Positions 43,782 to 56,997 of a stretch of 64,000 nt of DNA are shown here, piece after piece. Numbering within the stretch: position 1 is the stretch's first letter; each line of letters starts with the position of its first letter. A program made the position numbers and the translations under genes. The stretch is from NCBI RefSeq assembly GCF_033568475.1, contig NC_133122.1, positions 20,095,206-20,159,205 of the forward strand, written 5' to 3'. Below the pieces are notes generated by a model that worked only from the letters and a program-made list of their open reading frames with translations, did no database searches and was not told where the DNA came from. The DNA comes from Henckelia pumila (taxonomy: Eukaryota; Streptophyta; Magnoliopsida; Lamiales; Gesneriaceae).

Positions 43782-46700
43782 GGAGAATTCTAGTTGGAGG
43801 CAACTCCACGTTTGCGTTGCTAGATTCAGGAGCCACGCATTCGTTTATCTCCCGGGATTTTATCAGACGGATAGGCATTACACCAGAGGTTGTAGACAGT
43901 GGTTACGATGTTACCATGCCATCCGGACAGATTATCACTACCACTAGTGTCATCAGGGATCTGGCATTGGAGCTGCAGGGACACTCCATTCGAGCAGATT
44001 TAGTGGTTCTTCCATTGACCGGGTTTGACATGATTTTGGGTATGGACTGGCTATCAGTTAATGGAGCTTCGATTGATTTCCGACGTAGGACAGTATCAGT
44101 GAAGCCAGCAGGAGGTGAGATGTTTACTTTCTTTGCATCTCAGTCTAGCAGTATTCCTCAGATGATATCACTTGTTCGTGCGAGGAAACTGTTGCGCAAT
44201 GGATGTCAGGGATTTCTTGCTAGTGTGGTCACTACCTCCGATGTTTCTAGCAGGTCTTTATCAGATATAGAGGTGGTACGTGACTATCCAGATGTTTTTC
44301 CTGACGATGTTGCAGGAGTTCCACCAGTGAGGGAGGTGGAGTTCAGTATTGAGTTGCTGCCGGATACTGTGCCTATCTCTAAGGCACCGTATCGACTTGC
44401 TCCTACAGAGATGAGAGATTTGAAGGAGCAGATTCAGGAGCTGTTGGAGAAGGGCTTTGTTCGTCCTAGTTTTTCTCCATGGGGAGCTCCAGTGTTGTTT
44501 GTGAAGAAGAAGGACGGCAGCATGAGATTGTGCATTGACTACCGAGAGCTCAACAGAGTCACAGTGAAGAATAAGTATCCACTACCGAGGATAGAGGATT
44601 TATTCGATCAGTTGCAGGGAGCTTCGGTATTCTCCAAGATCGATCTGCGATCTGGTTACCATCAGTTGAGGGTCAGAGATTCAGACGTGTCTAAGACTGC
44701 CTTTAGGACACGATATGGACACTATGAGTTCTTGGTGATACCCTTTGGGTTAACCAATGCTCCAGCAGTGTTTATGGATCTTATGCATCGTGTTTTCCAG
44801 CCATATCTAGATCAGTTTGTCATTGTATTCATTGATGACATATTGATCTACTCGAGGAGCATTGAGGAGCACACACAGCATTTGCATACAGCCTTGCGGA
44901 CTTTGAGGGAGCATCGACTGTTTGCAAAGTTCAGTAAGTGTGAGTTTTGGTTGGAGCAGGTGGCGTTTCTAGGTCACATTATTTCTAGAGATGGGATTGC
45001 AGTGGATCAGTCCAAGGTGCAGGCAGTGAGGGATTGGGGGATTCCAAAGAATGCTTCAGAGATTCGTAGCTTCTTGGGTTTAGCAGGATACTATAGGAAG
45101 TTCATCAAGGGTTTTTCCTCTATTGCAGTACCCTTGACTTCCTTGACCAAGAAGAACGTGAAGTATAGTTGGAGTCCAGATTGTCAGAAGAGCTTTGATC
45201 AGCTGAAGGATGCACTTACTTCAGCACCTGTGTTAGCTATGACAGTGCCACATGAGGAGTTAGTGGTGTACACCGACGCGTCCAAGCTTGGGTTGGGTGC
45301 AGTACTTATGCAGAGTGGCAGAGTTATCGCATATGCGTCGCGACAGTTGAAGATTCATGAGCAGAACTATCCGACGCATGATTTGGAGCTTGCAGCAGTG
45401 GTATTTGCGTTGAAAATCTGGAGGCACTATCTTTACGGCGAGAAGTGCAAGATTTTCACCGATCACAAGAGCCTCAAGTACTTCTTCACCCAGAAGGAGT
45501 TGAACATGAGGCAGCGCAGATGGCTTGAGCTTGTGAAGGACTATGATTGTGACATTAGCTACCATCCGGGTAAGGCTAATGTAGTAGCAGATGCTTTGAG
45601 TCGAAAGTCGTCAGTGGTATCATGTTTGACTGTACAGTTACCACTACAGACCGAGATTCAGAGATTTGGTTTGGAGTGCTATCCGAGTGGCCATGCACCG
45701 AGCTTGTCAGTGTTGACGGTGCAGCCAGTTTTGAGAGATCGGATTAGAGAGGGACAGTCCACTGATGAGGAGCTACAGCGATGGAGACAGAGAGATGAGG
45801 CCAGAGGTAGTCTCTTGTATACAGTGGAGGATGGCATCGTTCAGTACCGTGGGAGGATGTGGGTACCGAACGTTGATCAGTTGAGAGCCGAGATTCTAGC
45901 AGAGGCTCACGCATCTCCGTACTCCATTCACCCCGGAAGTACGAAGATGTACCGAGACTTACAGTTATCGTATTGGTGGCCCGGGATGAAGAGTGACATC
46001 GGGAGAGTGGTGTCAGAGTGCTTGACTTGTCAGCAAGTCAAAGCAGAGCATCAGCATCCAGCGGGACTTCTTAGACCTCTCCCTATTCCGGAATGGAAAT
46101 GGGAGAATATTACGATGGACTTTGTGGTTGGCTTACCGAGGAGTACCAGAGGGTGTACAGCGATTTGGGTGATTGTGGATAGACTCACCAAGTCAGCTCA
46201 TTTCTTGCCGGTAAGAACTACTTACACTTTGACACAGTATGCAGAGCTTTACGTCAGAGAGATTGTTAGACTGCATGGCATACCAGTGTCTATCGTATCA
46301 GACAGAGATCCGAGGTTTACTTCAGCGTTTTGGAAAAGTCTGCACACAGCTTTGGGGACTAGACTTTTGTTCAGTACAGCTTTTCATCCCCAGACAGATG
46401 GTCAGTCCGAGAGAGTGATCCAGGTTCTCGAGGATCTTTTGAGAGCTTGTGTTATCGATTTTCGAGGATCTTGGGAGACTAGACTGCCATTAGTGGAGTT
46501 TACCTATAACAACAGCTTTCAGTCGTCTATAGGTATGGCTCCATATGCAGCACTTTATGGGAGGAGATGTAGATCTCCGGTGCATTGGGATGAGGTTGGA
46601 GAGAGGATTTTGTTGGGTCCAGAGATTGTGCAGCAGACAGCTGACATTGTGACGCAGATTCGAGACAGGATGAGGACAGCGCAGAGTCGGCAGAAGAGTT

Positions 46701-47155
46701 ATGCAGATGCCAGACGACGCGATTTGGAGTTCGCGATAGGTGATCACGTATTCTTGAAGGTGTCACCTATGAAGGGAGTAGCGCGTTTCGGGCGGAGAGG
46801 CAAGCTTAATCCGAGATACATAGGGCCATTCGAGATCTTGGAGCGAGTTGGCACGTTGGCCTATCGTTTAGCTCTACCTCCAGGGCTAGCGGCAGTGCAC
46901 AACGTTTTCCATGTATCCATGCTTCGGAGATATGTCTCCAATCCGTCGCATGTGTTGGATTTCGAGCCCTTACAGTTGCCACCAGATCTTGTTTACGAGG
47001 AGAGACCAGTGCGGATTTTGGCTAGAGAGGAGCGGAGGCTTAGGACGCGGGTCATATCGATGGTCAGAGTCCAGTGGCTGAATCACTCGGAGGAGGAAGC
47101 TACTTGGGAGACCGAGGAGGATATGAGGACTCGCTACCCGGAGTTGTTCGGGTAA
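43782..47155 (+). CDS. pol: Chromovirus Pol: protease, RT, RNase H, integrase, chromodomain
   Basis: This exon continues Gag after the predicted intron. Without splicing, the frame is open from the ATG at 43748. The aspartic protease motif is [10 protein letters not shown] (about 43820). RT has [18 protein letters not shown] and FIDDILIYS (about 44829). RNase H has [14 protein letters not shown] (about 45268) and ends VVADALSRK. Integrase has an HHCC zinc finger (HPGSTKMY...CLTCQQVK) and a DDE core ([18 protein letters not shown]). The C-terminus carries a chromodomain-like region ([16 protein letters not shown], about 47065-47110), which in chromoviruses directs insertion to heterochromatin. 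No stop or frameshift is present, so it may be active. Confidence 0.95.
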
Positions 47156-47180
47156 GTAATTTAATTTCGAGGACGAAATT

Positions 47181-47200
47181 TAATTTAAGGGGGGGAGAAT
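47181..47200 (+). promoter_or_regulatory. Gypsy polypurine tract
   Basis: AAGGGGGGGAGAAT immediately before the 3' LTR, the plus-strand primer. Confidence 0.92.
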
Positions 47201-49907
47201 TGTAACACCCGGTATTTTTAATTACATAAATCCGCCTGCATAATTAGGATATTTAATTATTTAAATTTATGATTTATGGGTTAAATAATTATGTGAAGTA
47301 TTTATGCATGATTTAATTTATTTTTAAGCATTTAACCCATAATTAGTGATTTTTATGATTTTTAGTATTTTTTTATTATTTAATCGCGTAGACGGGACCG
47401 TGGACGGACGAGATGACAACTTTCTAGCCAAATTATTTTATGAGCCTTTTTGGAGCCTTAAAATATTATTTTGAGTTTTATTATCTCAAAATTTTAAGTA
47501 TTTAATTTTATTTAATTTTAGGGGTCATTTTTATCCAAAATTAGTCAAAATATTGACTTTTTAGTATTTTTAAAATTTCCCTAAATTATTATTTCGAGAT
47601 TTTATTTAGGTGATCAGATTTTTAAATGTTTATTTAAGAGTTTAAGTTGTATATTAATTATTTAAAACCTTTTTATTTAATTATTTAACCTATATTCTAA
47701 TTAACCTAAAATTTAAACCTAATCTACCAAACCAAACTAGCCGATCATTTGTTTCCTCCTATCAGCCGTCATTCACCCCCATCACCTTCTTCTTCGACCT
47801 ACCAACCTCCAAGGAGACTCCATAGCCATTTTTCGAAGGTTCCAAGCAAGCCAAGGCATCCCGTCGTCGCCCCGTCGTCCCGAAGCCCGTCGTACAGGCT
47901 TCTAACTCTACAAATCGGTATTAAGGCATGATTTTCTTCACTTTTCAAACCTATATCAGTGTATGTATGCGTGTGGGTGTGTAACATCAGAATCGATATA
48001 TTTGACAGCAAACTTTTCGATTTTTCCTCCTCTAATGCTCTCGGTTTTTGACATTTTGATTGCATGCTCACGTTTTCATGTCCATGGCTAGGTGGGCTGC
48101 TGGTCCACGGTTAGAGGGGTTCTTTGGGGTCCCTAAGGTCGAATGGTAGGGTCGGACAAGGGCTGGAATGGGCTAGGACCGGGCTGGTTCGAACTGAACC
48201 ATGATCGGCCATTTTTCTGCGCAGCTTAGGTTATGGTGGAAGAGGGTTCGGGGTAGGCTAAGGGGGCAGCATGGGGTTCGGACCAGGGGGTGGTTCGAAC
48301 CGGCAGGACCCTGGGAAGGTCCTGCCGGCGGGGCTCCGGCCACGGTGGCCGGAGCTGGGCTGCAGCAGGCCGTGAAGGCCTGCTGCTCGCGCAGCCGAGG
48401 AGGAGGGAAAGAAGGATGGTTAGGGTTACGGGTGCTAGGGTTTATGGTGGGTCCGGGTCGGGTCAGGTGGTCCGGGTCGGGTCTAAAATAATATGGGTTA
48501 AGTTAGTCGGGTCCGGGTCCGGGTTATTTTATTTGGGCTCGGGTATTTTTATTTTTAAGTTTTTAAGTTAATTAGGAATTTAATGGACTAATTAAATTCC
48601 CAAAAAAATTTAATTAGTACCATTTAATTTATTTGGGTTCCATTAATTTATTTTGGGTTATTTTATTTATTTTTGGGCTTTTAATAAATTTTATTTAAAT
48701 TTTTAAGTTGGCCAGAAATTTTTATGGGCTTGGGAGCCCATGAAATTTATTGGGCCTGTTAGTGGGCTTTTTGGGCCCATTGGACCAGGGACAGTGTTAT
48801 TGGGCCTAAGTTAGTCTTAATGGGCTTTGGTTGATTTATGGGCCAAGTCTTAAGTTAATGGGCTTGCATGTCTAGGGCCAGCAGCTGTATCAAACCATGA
48901 GAAATTTGCATGTGTCCTGAGTTTATATTTAATTATTTTTATGCATGAAAAATTATTTGAATATTTATATGATATTAGAAAATAAATTAAATATAAATGA
49001 AGGACACACAATTTATTTAAATACATGCATTCATGAAATCCATTTTTATGCTATGATTTAATTTCTATGGTTGAGCAAATAAAATATTTTAGGTGGAAAT
49101 TGAAGTAGTGTGGCCATTTATGTATGAGCAGTTTCTGCCATTTATGTATGGGCAGTTTTCTGCCATTTATGTATGGGTGGTTCGCCACCAGCCTCGTACG
49201 ATGGTTTCTTAGACTGATCAGTCGCACTATGGGTCACACTTACGGATAGGACCATTCGATGTTCAGAAAATAAATGCTCAACAACTCATGTATGTATGAT
49301 ATTATGTATGTTATGTATGTTTATTTATGTAATTTATGTTATGTAATTTTTTAAGCATGCTCATTCATGTATATGTATGTATTAGTAATAAATTGATTTA
49401 AATTATTTTAAACCCTTGTTAGTATGCATGTTGGGCCTCTAGGCTCACTACACTGATATGGTGCAGGTGAGTACGTAGAGGAGCAGGTTACTCCTACCGG
49501 TGGTGAGGATGCATGAGCAGTGCGGCAGTAGCCCCGTGACCGTGACAGCTTCTGAGTCACCATACTTGAGTCTTATGATACATTTTATTACATTTTTAAT
49601 ACTTTTAAGGGTTGAGATGTTTGAATATTTTATTTAGTATTTTTAGTGCATGCACACAATTTTAATTATTTTATTTATGCAGTATATTTTAATTATGGTG
49701 TTGACTCAGATAATTATTTAATTTAAAGAATGCATTTTTCTTTAGTGTTTAATTATTTAGTTATTTAGTCATGTATTTATTTTTAAATATTTTATTCTGT
49801 GCATATATGTATGGGCATATATGTACATATATTTATTTAGTAGTAAAAAAAAAAAAAAAAAAAAAAATTTCCGCATATTTATTTATTAGAGAGTTAGGGT
49901 CGTTTCA
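47201..49907 (+). repeat. Gypsy 3' LTR
   Basis: 2707 bp, nearly identical to the 5' LTR. The main difference is about 13 bp extra near 48361, which completes a GCAGCAGGCC...GGCCTGCTGC hairpin. The A run is a few bases longer. Confidence 0.95.
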
Positions 49908-49912
49908 ATTTA

Positions 49913-51004
49913 TGTATGCCAATTTTCACGTGCGTAAATTGCTAATTATAATTATGTTTTTTTAAGGTTTGAGACGAATTTTAATAGTGAAATCATTTTT
50001 AAAAAAAAATTAATAATGTGTTCATTAATTTATTATAATTGGACGATTTTATACAACGAAATATGTAATATCAAACTAAAATATCAAATAATACACACAC
50101 GCACAATATTCAAAGGGTATGCAAATAATGGAATAACATCGACGGTGTTTTGGAAAAAAAAATTAATGGAATAACATAGTAAAATATTATAATTAAAAAA
50201 TAACTTAAATATTATATGTTATGTCAATTTGACAGAAAACGTACGATCTGGATTTCTGCTGCAAAATAAAATTTTCACGAGTGGAGTATAAAGAGAACAT
50301 TAATTTTTTGACCACTAACCTGCACTAGATATTTTGGATCCACTTTTGGCGAGGTAATTTTTATTTATTTTTTTCTATTTAGTCTGATTTGGTCCAATTA
50401 ATAATGTGACACTTAAATTTTTGATGTGATAGTATGAATTGATGACATGACATCAAAAAATATTATTGAGTCGGTAGGAATGATAACAATTAAGTAGCTG
50501 GAAATGAAAAAAATAATACATCAAAATCGAATTTTGAATACCCAATATATCAAATCCAAGATGAAATAAGTGATTTCTGCTTGACCAAAAAAAAATTTCT
50601 CAAAAATAATTTGATGTAGCATCATATATGCATAGTAGTTTTGTAGACTTTAAGTGAACTTTAAATTACACTAGCATATTTGCACACACGATGTGTGTGA
50701 CGAAAGTTTTTTTATACTTAATTTCAATAAAAAAAATATAATAAATTTATAGCAATAAAAATAATTTTTTTGTTAAGAATAGTCACCCTAAATAGTTAAA
50801 ACATCATATCTTCTATTAGGTATTTCCTATTTCATTAGTTTTTCTCAAAAAACTTGGAATTTGAAAATAGATAAATAAAATGATTGTATTATATATTAAA
50901 TAAAAATAATTAAATAAAAAAGAAAATAAAAAATAGAGATAGTGGAGAGAAATAGTTTTAGTGTGTGTGTGTGTTTAAATATTTTTAAATATTTTGGCAT
51001 ATAA
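49913..51004. other. AT-rich spacer
   Basis: No gene or clear element. A short GT run lies near 50965. Confidence 0.5.
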
Positions 51005-51124
51005 AGAGATCAACTAAGAGTCTTTTGCATAATAATAGTAATAGATATTTTTACGTGAAATATTTATATATGATAACTAATTGATTGAGTTAACGTCATG
51101 CACTGACTCAACTCTGAATTAAAA

Positions 51125-51367
51125 GCCGATGAGGCCTTAATCCAATGATTAAGGTTAAGGTTTAGAGATTTTTTTGTTCTCAGGTTCAATTCTCGCTGAC
51201 CGTGGGTAGTTTTTCAAATTTATTTAGGTAGATGTAGCTGTTTTATTTGTAATTCTTCTGTTCGAGATAAGCACATCTCGAGTTCACACTCAAGTCTCGT
51301 CCGTAATACGGACAAGTACTTTATATGATTGTAATTTGGATAAATATTATATATGTACTCTAAAAAA
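51125..51367 (+). mobile_element. tRNA-derived SINE (in tandem copy 1)
   Basis: 243 bp, flanked by a 15-bp duplication, AACTCTGAATTAAAA (51110-51124 and 51368-51382). A box-B-like GGTTCAATTCTC is at about 51183 and an A-rich 3' end closes it. Confidence 0.8.
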
Positions 51368-51861
51368 AACTCTGAATTAAAAATGTTGCGAAAGCTTCAT
51401 TGACGTGCTTCCAAAATTTGGTTTTTTTCTCTTTAGTGTTTTTTCGTCTGTCATCCTTTGAAAATTATCATGAATAAATCAGTTAAAGATGTCAGGATTT
51501 CTACCGTCATGACCCTACTAAATCTAAGTTAGGAAAAGAAAACACGGAGAAAAAATAAAAGAGAACGATGAAAAAATAATCATAAAAGGGAGAGTAGAAA
51601 CCTCTTAGAGTATCTCTGTAAATACGAAAAAAAAATCATAAGATATGTATATAATAATAATTTCTTATTATTTAAATTGTTAAACCGTTTATCCCATGAT
51701 GTTGGTCCATATCCATACAGGATAAGACCCATGATTTGATGAGAGATCAACTAAGAGTCTTTTACATAATAATAGTAATAGATATTTTTTCGTGAAATAT
51801 TTATATATGATAAATAATTGATTGAGTTAACGTCATGCACTGACTCAACTCTGAATTAAAA

Positions 51862-52104
51862 GCCGATGAGGCCTTAATCCAATGATTAAGGTTAAGGTTT
51901 AGAGATTTTTTTGTTCTCAGGTTCAATTCTTGCTGACCGTGGGTAGTTTTTCAAATTTATTTAGGTAGATGTAGATGTTTTATTGGTAATTCTTCTGTTC
52001 GAGATAAGCACATCTCGAGGTCACACTCAAGTCTCGTCCGTAGTACGGACAAGTACTTTATATGATTGTAATTTAGATAAATATTATATATGTACTCTAA
52101 AAAA
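51862..52104 (+). mobile_element. tRNA-derived SINE (in tandem copy 2)
   Basis: Same element 737 bp downstream, with the same flanking 15-bp repeats. It was duplicated with its surroundings rather than inserted again. Confidence 0.8.
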
Positions 52105-52481
52105 AACTCTGAATTAAAAATGTTGCAAAAGCTTCATTGACGTGCTTCCAAAATTTGGTTTTTTTCTCTTTAGTGTTTTTTCGTCAGTCATCCTTTGAAA
52201 ATTATCATGAATAAATCAGTTAGAGATGTCAGGATTTCTACCGTCATGACCCTCCTAAATCTAAGTTAGGAAAAGAAAACATGGAGAAAAAATAAAAGAG
52301 AACGATGAAAAAATAATCATAAAAGGGAGAGTAGAAACCTCTTAGAGTATCTCTGTAAATACGAAAAAAAAAAATCATAAGATATGTATATAATAATAAT
52401 TTCTTATTATTTAAATTGTTAAACCGTTTATCCCATGATGTTGGTCCATATCCATACAGGATAAGACTCATGATTTGATGA

Positions 52482-53294
52482 GATTTGACCCATATTAAAA
52501 TAATGATTATCTAACAGACTCATCTCCGATAGTAATTATCTGACACAACTATCATTGACAATCTGTTTATTGCTCATAAATCTCGGCCTGGGTTCATATA
52601 AAAAAGAGATACATCTCGGAATACATCAGATGATATCTCAAAATGTATCATAGGCCATCTTTCATCTTTCAGAACCTCACATAAATAACTTTTTAGCATC
52701 ATTTTTACACAATTTCAATGGCGGCCTCAACTAGTTTTCATATAAAAAATTATAGGGAATATAAAAGTCCCATATTGGAATATTAACATGAAGATCATGT
52801 TTTAATATATGGAATGATATCTCCAATGTTGTGAGACATTTTGTGTGAAGTTCAAAAACAAATTTATAATTATTTAAAATCCAAAATGAATAATATCATA
52901 TCATGTCGAGATATTCATAAGAATTTATGACACAAAGAGGACAATATTCTACCACTGCATAGATATCCAAATTCACGTGTTCTACAAGTGGTATTCAAAA
53001 TATTCATTTATCTTCATGAATGAAATTTAAAAAGTGAAAGTGTGAAACGGCGTTTTGATACATTCATATATTATATTGTAAGTTTCACTCTAAACGCAGA
53101 AGGAAAAAAATCCAGCAAAATTTGTCACCTTCTGATCATATATTTAATGTGGAAAATTAGCAAAATCATAATGTAAGTTAACTTATTTTGTGTTGTAACC
53201 GATCAATATACATGAATAAGATAATGATGTGTATGCCATTAATCTTTATTAAACCAAACATCAAATAAGACAATGATGAACAATTAATCAAAGT
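52482..53294. other. AT-rich spacer
   Basis: I see no gene or element. Confidence 0.5.
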
Positions 53295-53304
53295 GTTATT
53301 CTCC

Positions 53305-54611
53305 GGGTTTTTTATAAATTTAATTTAAAAAAATAATTAGTTGCACAAATAATGCATGCATGGAGATATTGCAATACTACTTCAAAACGCCGTTGCCAAT
53401 AGCGGACCCTGCCAAAATCAGAGTCCGCTTAAAAAACAGCGGACGCTTGCAAATTGCAAGTCCCCATGTGCAAATTTCATTTTCTTTTTCTTTTTTGTTT
53501 TTTAATTAGTTATATAATTAATTATATTTTGTAAAATTATTATTTATTTAGTATTACTATGATAATTTTTTTCTAAAAAATTTAAATTTAAATTTTCGAT
53601 GACCGAACTGAGAAATTATTAAGAAAATAAAATTAAAAATTTACGGTTAAATAAATTTTTTTGATCAGATATATTTATAAAAAAAATTAGTTAATCTAAA
53701 TAAACATATTTTCATTAAATTTATTTTATATTATATTTTTAAATATAAATTCTATTTTTAACTTAATTTTTGGTTAGCAAAGTTATATATTTATTTTAAT
53801 TCGTTTGGATTTGTAAAGGTCCATCGGTTCTGTGGATAAATCTAATGGAGTTAATTCATATCTATTCGGGTCGAATTGATGCAAAGTTTTTCAATTCTAT
53901 GGATAGGCCAAGAGGATTAATTTAGATATATTCGGGTCGGTTCGAGTTCACAATTTTCGAGATGATTTCGTGTCGACTCAAGTTCGGGTTGAAAAATTTT
54001 CTAATAGCATTTTTGCATCAATTCGACCCGAATAGATATAAATTAACTCCACTTAATTTATCCACATAACCGATGGACCTCTATAAATCCAAACGAATTA
54101 AAATAAATATATAACTTTGCTAACCAAAAGTTAAGTTAAAAATAGAATTTATATTTAAAAAATATAATATAAAATAAATTTAATGAAAATATGTTTATTT
54201 AGGTTAACTAATTTTTTTTTATAAATATATGTGATCAAAAAAATTTATTTCATCAATCTAATTTTTTTAACCGTAAATTTTTAATTTTATTTTTTTAATA
54301 ATTTCTCAGTCCAGTCATCAAAAATTTAAATTTAAATTTTTTTATAAAAAAAATTATCATACTAATACTAATAAATAATAATTTTACAAAATATAATTAA
54401 TTATATAACTAATTAAAAAACAAAAAAAAAAGGAAAAAGAAATTGCACATGGGGAATTTGCAAGTCCTGCAGCGTCCGTTGTTTTTTTAAGCAGACCCTG
54501 AGCAGAGTCCGCTGTTCACAACAACGTTTTAAAGTAATATTGCAATATCTCCATGCATGTATTATTTGTTCAACTAATTATTTTTTTAAAATTAAATTTG
54601 TGAAAAAACAC
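53305..54611. mobile_element. Mutator-like foldback element with ~600-bp inverted arms
   Basis: The left arm (53305 to about 53886) and right arm (about 54010-54611) are inverted copies with scattered differences, separated by about 120 bp. A 10-bp direct repeat, GTTATTCTCC, flanks it (53295-53304 and 54612-54621). Ends read GGGTTTTTTATAAATT and AATTTGTGAAAAAACAC. The 9-10 bp duplication and long terminal repeats fit a non-autonomous Mutator-like element. It is non-coding. Confidence 0.88.
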
Positions 54612-54621
54612 GTTATTCTCC

Positions 54622-55681
54622 CCACCATACGTACGTCTGATCATTTTTTTCATAGATTCTAAATTTAGTCTTTCCTTAAATTTCATCCATATTTGGAAAG
54701 ATCAAAATGTCACTCCAATGATCTATAACATATTTCTTCATATATATTTTTTTCCTTAAAATATTTTCAAACAATCAAAGTTTTTAAATTTCTCTACTTT
54801 TCCCGACCTCAACTCTCAAAATAAGCTCTAATGTCGCAAAGACGTTCACGTGCTTCACCAATCCGACGTCGATGTAGACCGTGTGGCGCAACCATTACAA
54901 CATTTCATTCTCATGCTTTGTCCTCCCGCGGTACTGATCTTTTCTTCCTACCACACAATACTTCATATACCACCAAATTTACTGTAGCTGAAGGGATTGA
55001 TGATCGAAGATATGACAAAATTTCCCATCAAAATTCATTAATTACAATAGTAGACATGTAATAATTAATATCTTTGAAAAAAATTATTCAACTTTTGAAT
55101 GTATTTGCATTCTAGCCGCCCCAGTAGATCATATATATAGATAAGAAAATAAAAACATGATCCAATCCAAAATGAAAAATAACGAACAATCACCTCAGTC
55201 GAGGAAAGGAATGATGAAATTGAATTTAAAAAAAACTATAATCTCTCGTTTTCAATAAAAGTTGGGTTTTATTTGGGAAAATGAATTTTCTTTTCTATTA
55301 ACTCTTCTATTTTTTATTTTATTTTAGCACTCCATAATTAGATTTCAAAAGTTCGATTTTGATAAACGAACTTTTAATTTTCGATTATTTTGATCAAAAT
55401 ATTGCATGATAGTTTGATTATTCAGCATTTTCTAAAATCACATCACCGTAATTTTCAGTTGTCACACCAACAATTTGACCAAAAGAGCTGAAAATTAAAA
55501 ATCAATGTATCAACACCAAAATTGAACAAGGAAAATTAATTTTCTTCTTTAATTTTCTATAATTTACCGTCTATATATACTTTGGTCGAAAAGTATAATG
55601 TTAGCTATCTAGCAAATGTCCTCCTGAAAAAACATAGCCTAGAGAGTCCAAAATAACGTACGTACTCTTGTCATATATATA
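54622..55681. other. 3' flank of TIGR01589 copy R
   Basis: From 54720 it matches the 3' flank of copy L (36900 onward). Short frames such as 54831-55061 have no counterpart that keeps the frame in copy L, so I do not call a gene. Confidence 0.5.
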
Positions 55682-56931
55682 TTAACCATCTTTTGAATCT
55701 TTCTCGGAAGAATCCAATAGTATCTCGTGGAGTCTTTGAGTTGTCTCCGCTATTTCAGTTGCTTTCTCCTCTCTTTTCTTGGTGTAGGCTTCAAAGAACT
55801 CTTTATTCTCTTTCTCCAGCTCCTTCCACACTGCGATATGTTTTAAATACAATCACAAATAATTAATATAGAGTATATATATGAATATTAATTTATAGGT
55901 AAAATTAAAGGATATTTTTGGTTATGTGATTAAATTAGTCTGTTTAAATTTTAGTCTTGTAACTCTTTCAAGTTTGGTTTTCATCGCATACTCAAATTTT
56001 TTAGGAAAAAAATAATTTTATTCGGTAATTTTTTTGTCGGAAGCTACTCAACCCATCGAATATTGTTTTTGAGGCTCATATGGTGAGAATATATAAAGCC
56101 TATATTACACACATTGAAATTCATCAAGCAAAAATAATAAGACAAAATAAAGCAACTCGCGCTATTATTTTTGCTTAGCCGGAAGATTTTAACGTGCATC
56201 ATTAATATAGGTTTTATTCTTGTCAAGTAAGTCATGTAAAAGGAAGTGCCAAATTTTAACAGGAATGGATCCCCTACTGTGGCCCTTGCCACAGTAGGTG
56301 ATGATGCGGTGTCAAAACGACACCACACCACCATTTTCATTTTTTTAAAACAAATATTTTATATATTTTTTGATTTCATTTATTTGTCTTTTATTTTTTT
56401 TATATTTTTTTTAATACAGTCTAATGTTTTTATTTTTTTTATATTGTCAAATTTTCTTGTATTAATTTTTTTTGTTACAATTTATCTTTTTACAATATAT
56501 AATATAATATAATAATACACCAACTGATTAAATATGTCAATAAAGAAATAAAAATAAATAATTATATGTTTTACTCCAAAAATAAATAATTTCGGTAACC
56601 AGACAATTATAAAAAAAATTAAATACAAATGTTCAAAAAAATCAAACGTTTTATATTCAAATATTCTCATTTCCTGTTGTAATTTTTTTTTAAAATGAAT
56701 AGAAGAAAAAAAAAAAGGAATAATCAAACATGTGAAAAATAAGTAAAAATAAAACACAAACTATGTCTTCCTCCCAAAAGAAAGAGAAACAAAATTCCAA
56801 AAAAAAGTCCAAAAAACTAAATAAAACAAATAAAATATATTAGAAAATAGGCTAAAAAAATTTTAAAAATGAAAATTTTTATAGGGAATAAAAGAAAGAT
56901 TAAAACTAAAAGCCCAAAAAACTAAATTATA

Positions 56932-56997
<66 letters not shown>

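Larger units (their letters stand above)
39655..49907 (+). mobile_element. Ty3/gypsy chromovirus (Tekay/Del-like), complete
   Basis: 10,253 bp, with LTRs 39655-42349 and 47201-49907 (TGTAAC...GTTTCA). The target duplication ATTTA is at 39650-39654 and 49908-49912. A tRNA-Met primer site lies at 42352 and a polypurine tract at about 47187-47200. Gag, protease, RT, RNase H, integrase and a C-terminal chromodomain are intact. About 14 substitutions over the 2.7-kb LTRs (roughly 0.5%) suggest insertion within the last few hundred thousand years at usual plant rates. It sits between the two TIGR01589 paralogues. Confidence 0.96.
51005..52481 (+). repeat. 737-bp tandem duplication
   Basis: 51005-51741 is repeated as 51742-52481 with only about a dozen differences. 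Each copy includes the same SINE with its target duplication, so the tandem event came after the SINE inserted. No plausible gene lies in the unit. Confidence 0.92.
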
